Source: an uncultured Granulosicoccaceae bacterium
GTDB lineage: Bacteria; Pseudomonadota; Gammaproteobacteria; CALCKW01
NCBI GenBank assembly: GCA_937941555.1
Contig: CALDHJ010000282.1
Span: 1 to 6,056 of the forward strand
Reading direction: 5' to 3'
DNA: 6,056 nt
The notes below the pieces were generated by a model, which had not been told where the DNA came from, did no database searches, and saw nothing but the letters and a program-made list of their open reading frames with translations. This document shows, in pieces, positions 5,693 to 6,056 of this stretch. Each line of letters opens with the position of its first letter. Position 1 is the first letter of the stretch. Made by a program: the position numbers and the translations under genes.

Positions 5693-6056
5693 ATGACGGC
5701 TCTCGCACTCGACAACGGCACCTTGTCTACCGCGCAGGTCGCGCAATACTGGGACGACGGGTTTCTGTGCCCGATCCCGATCATGGACAGCGCCGAAGCG
5801 CAGCAGTGGCGCGACGAACTCGAAGGCATCGAAGCCACCCACCCGGACGGTAGCCTGCCGAGCCCGCTCGCGCAGTATCTGCGGGTCAACACCTCGGTCG
5901 TGATGCCACTGGCCGCGAGACTTGCAGCCGACCGCCGCATTCTCGATGTGGTCGAAGGCATTCTCGGGCCCGATCTGCTGGTCTGGGGCGCGGAATTCTT
6001 CGACAAGGCGGCCCACTCCGACAAGATCGTCTCGATGCACCAGGACCTCACCTACT
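5693..6056 (+). CDS. Phytanoyl-CoA dioxygenase (PhyH) family protein, N-terminal part
   Basis: 121 complete codons precede the right edge. The N-terminal helix region (LSTAQVAQYWDDGFLCPIPIM, 11-31) is the usual opening of PhyH-type oxygenases. SMHQDLTY (114-121) contains His116 and Asp118, the first two ligands of the Fe(II) HxD...H triad. The distal His and the 2-oxoglutarate-binding Arg lie beyond the window. The family couples oxidation of a small molecule or acyl-CoA to decarboxylation of 2-oxoglutarate. Many bacterial members act on substrates other than phytanoyl-CoA, so no substrate is claimed. A strong AGGAG site seven bases before ATG 5693 fixes the start. It is divergent from the LysR gene. 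Confidence 0.88.
   Translation, partial: MTALALDNGTLSTAQVAQYWDDGFLCPIPIMDSAEAQQWRDELEGIEATHPDGSLPSPLAQYLRVNTSVVMPLAARLAADRRILDVVEGILGPDLLVWGAEFFDKAAHSDKIVSMHQDLTY

Noticed and set aside
4700..6040. A 446-codon version of the LysR gene
   Set aside because: The 151 extra N-terminal residues are antisense to the PhyH-type gene, and the normal LysR N-terminus starts at 5587.

Overview
The window is GC-rich, densely coded bacterial chromosome with strong Shine-Dalgarno sites, short overlaps between co-directional genes, and REP-like palindromic repeats between genes. Together with the protein types, this suggests a proteobacterium, most likely a gammaproteobacterium. That assignment is inference: there is no rRNA or other marker gene. 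I see no tRNA, rRNA, CRISPR array, insertion sequence or prophage gene.

Region 1 (1-2196, minus strand): an apparent three-gene operon. It reads, in transcription order, an M24-fold hydrolase that has lost the usual metal ligands (creatinase-like), a nitrilase-superfamily amidase, and a cupin protein cut off by the left edge of the window. The first two genes overlap by 8 bases and the second and third are 30 bases apart. The first gene starts from a 107-base divergent control region containing two dyads. Facing the other way is an MFS transporter (2197-3387). The layout of one transporter with two C-N bond hydrolases suggests uptake or export and breakdown of a small nitrogen compound. The substrate cannot be read from the sequence.

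Region 2 (3388-3914): 527 bases with no convincing gene. It holds three related REP-like elements (two in one orientation, one in the other) and a separate pair of short direct repeats. It ends in the promoter of the next gene.

Region 3 (3915-4689, plus strand): an ArsR-family repressor overlapping by 8 bases an SRPBCC (AHSA1-like) protein, a common two-gene module. A consensus -35 element and a reasonable -10 place the transcription start on or next to the arsR start codon. A perfect 6-6-6 inverted repeat is centred on that codon, so the mRNA may be leaderless and self-repressed.

Region 4 (4700-6056): a GcvA/AmpR-type LysR regulator (minus strand) convergent with the SRPBCC gene. It is divergent from a phytanoyl-CoA dioxygenase (PhyH) family gene that runs off the right edge just after its iron-binding HxD motif. 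The LysR protein is the obvious candidate regulator of the oxygenase.
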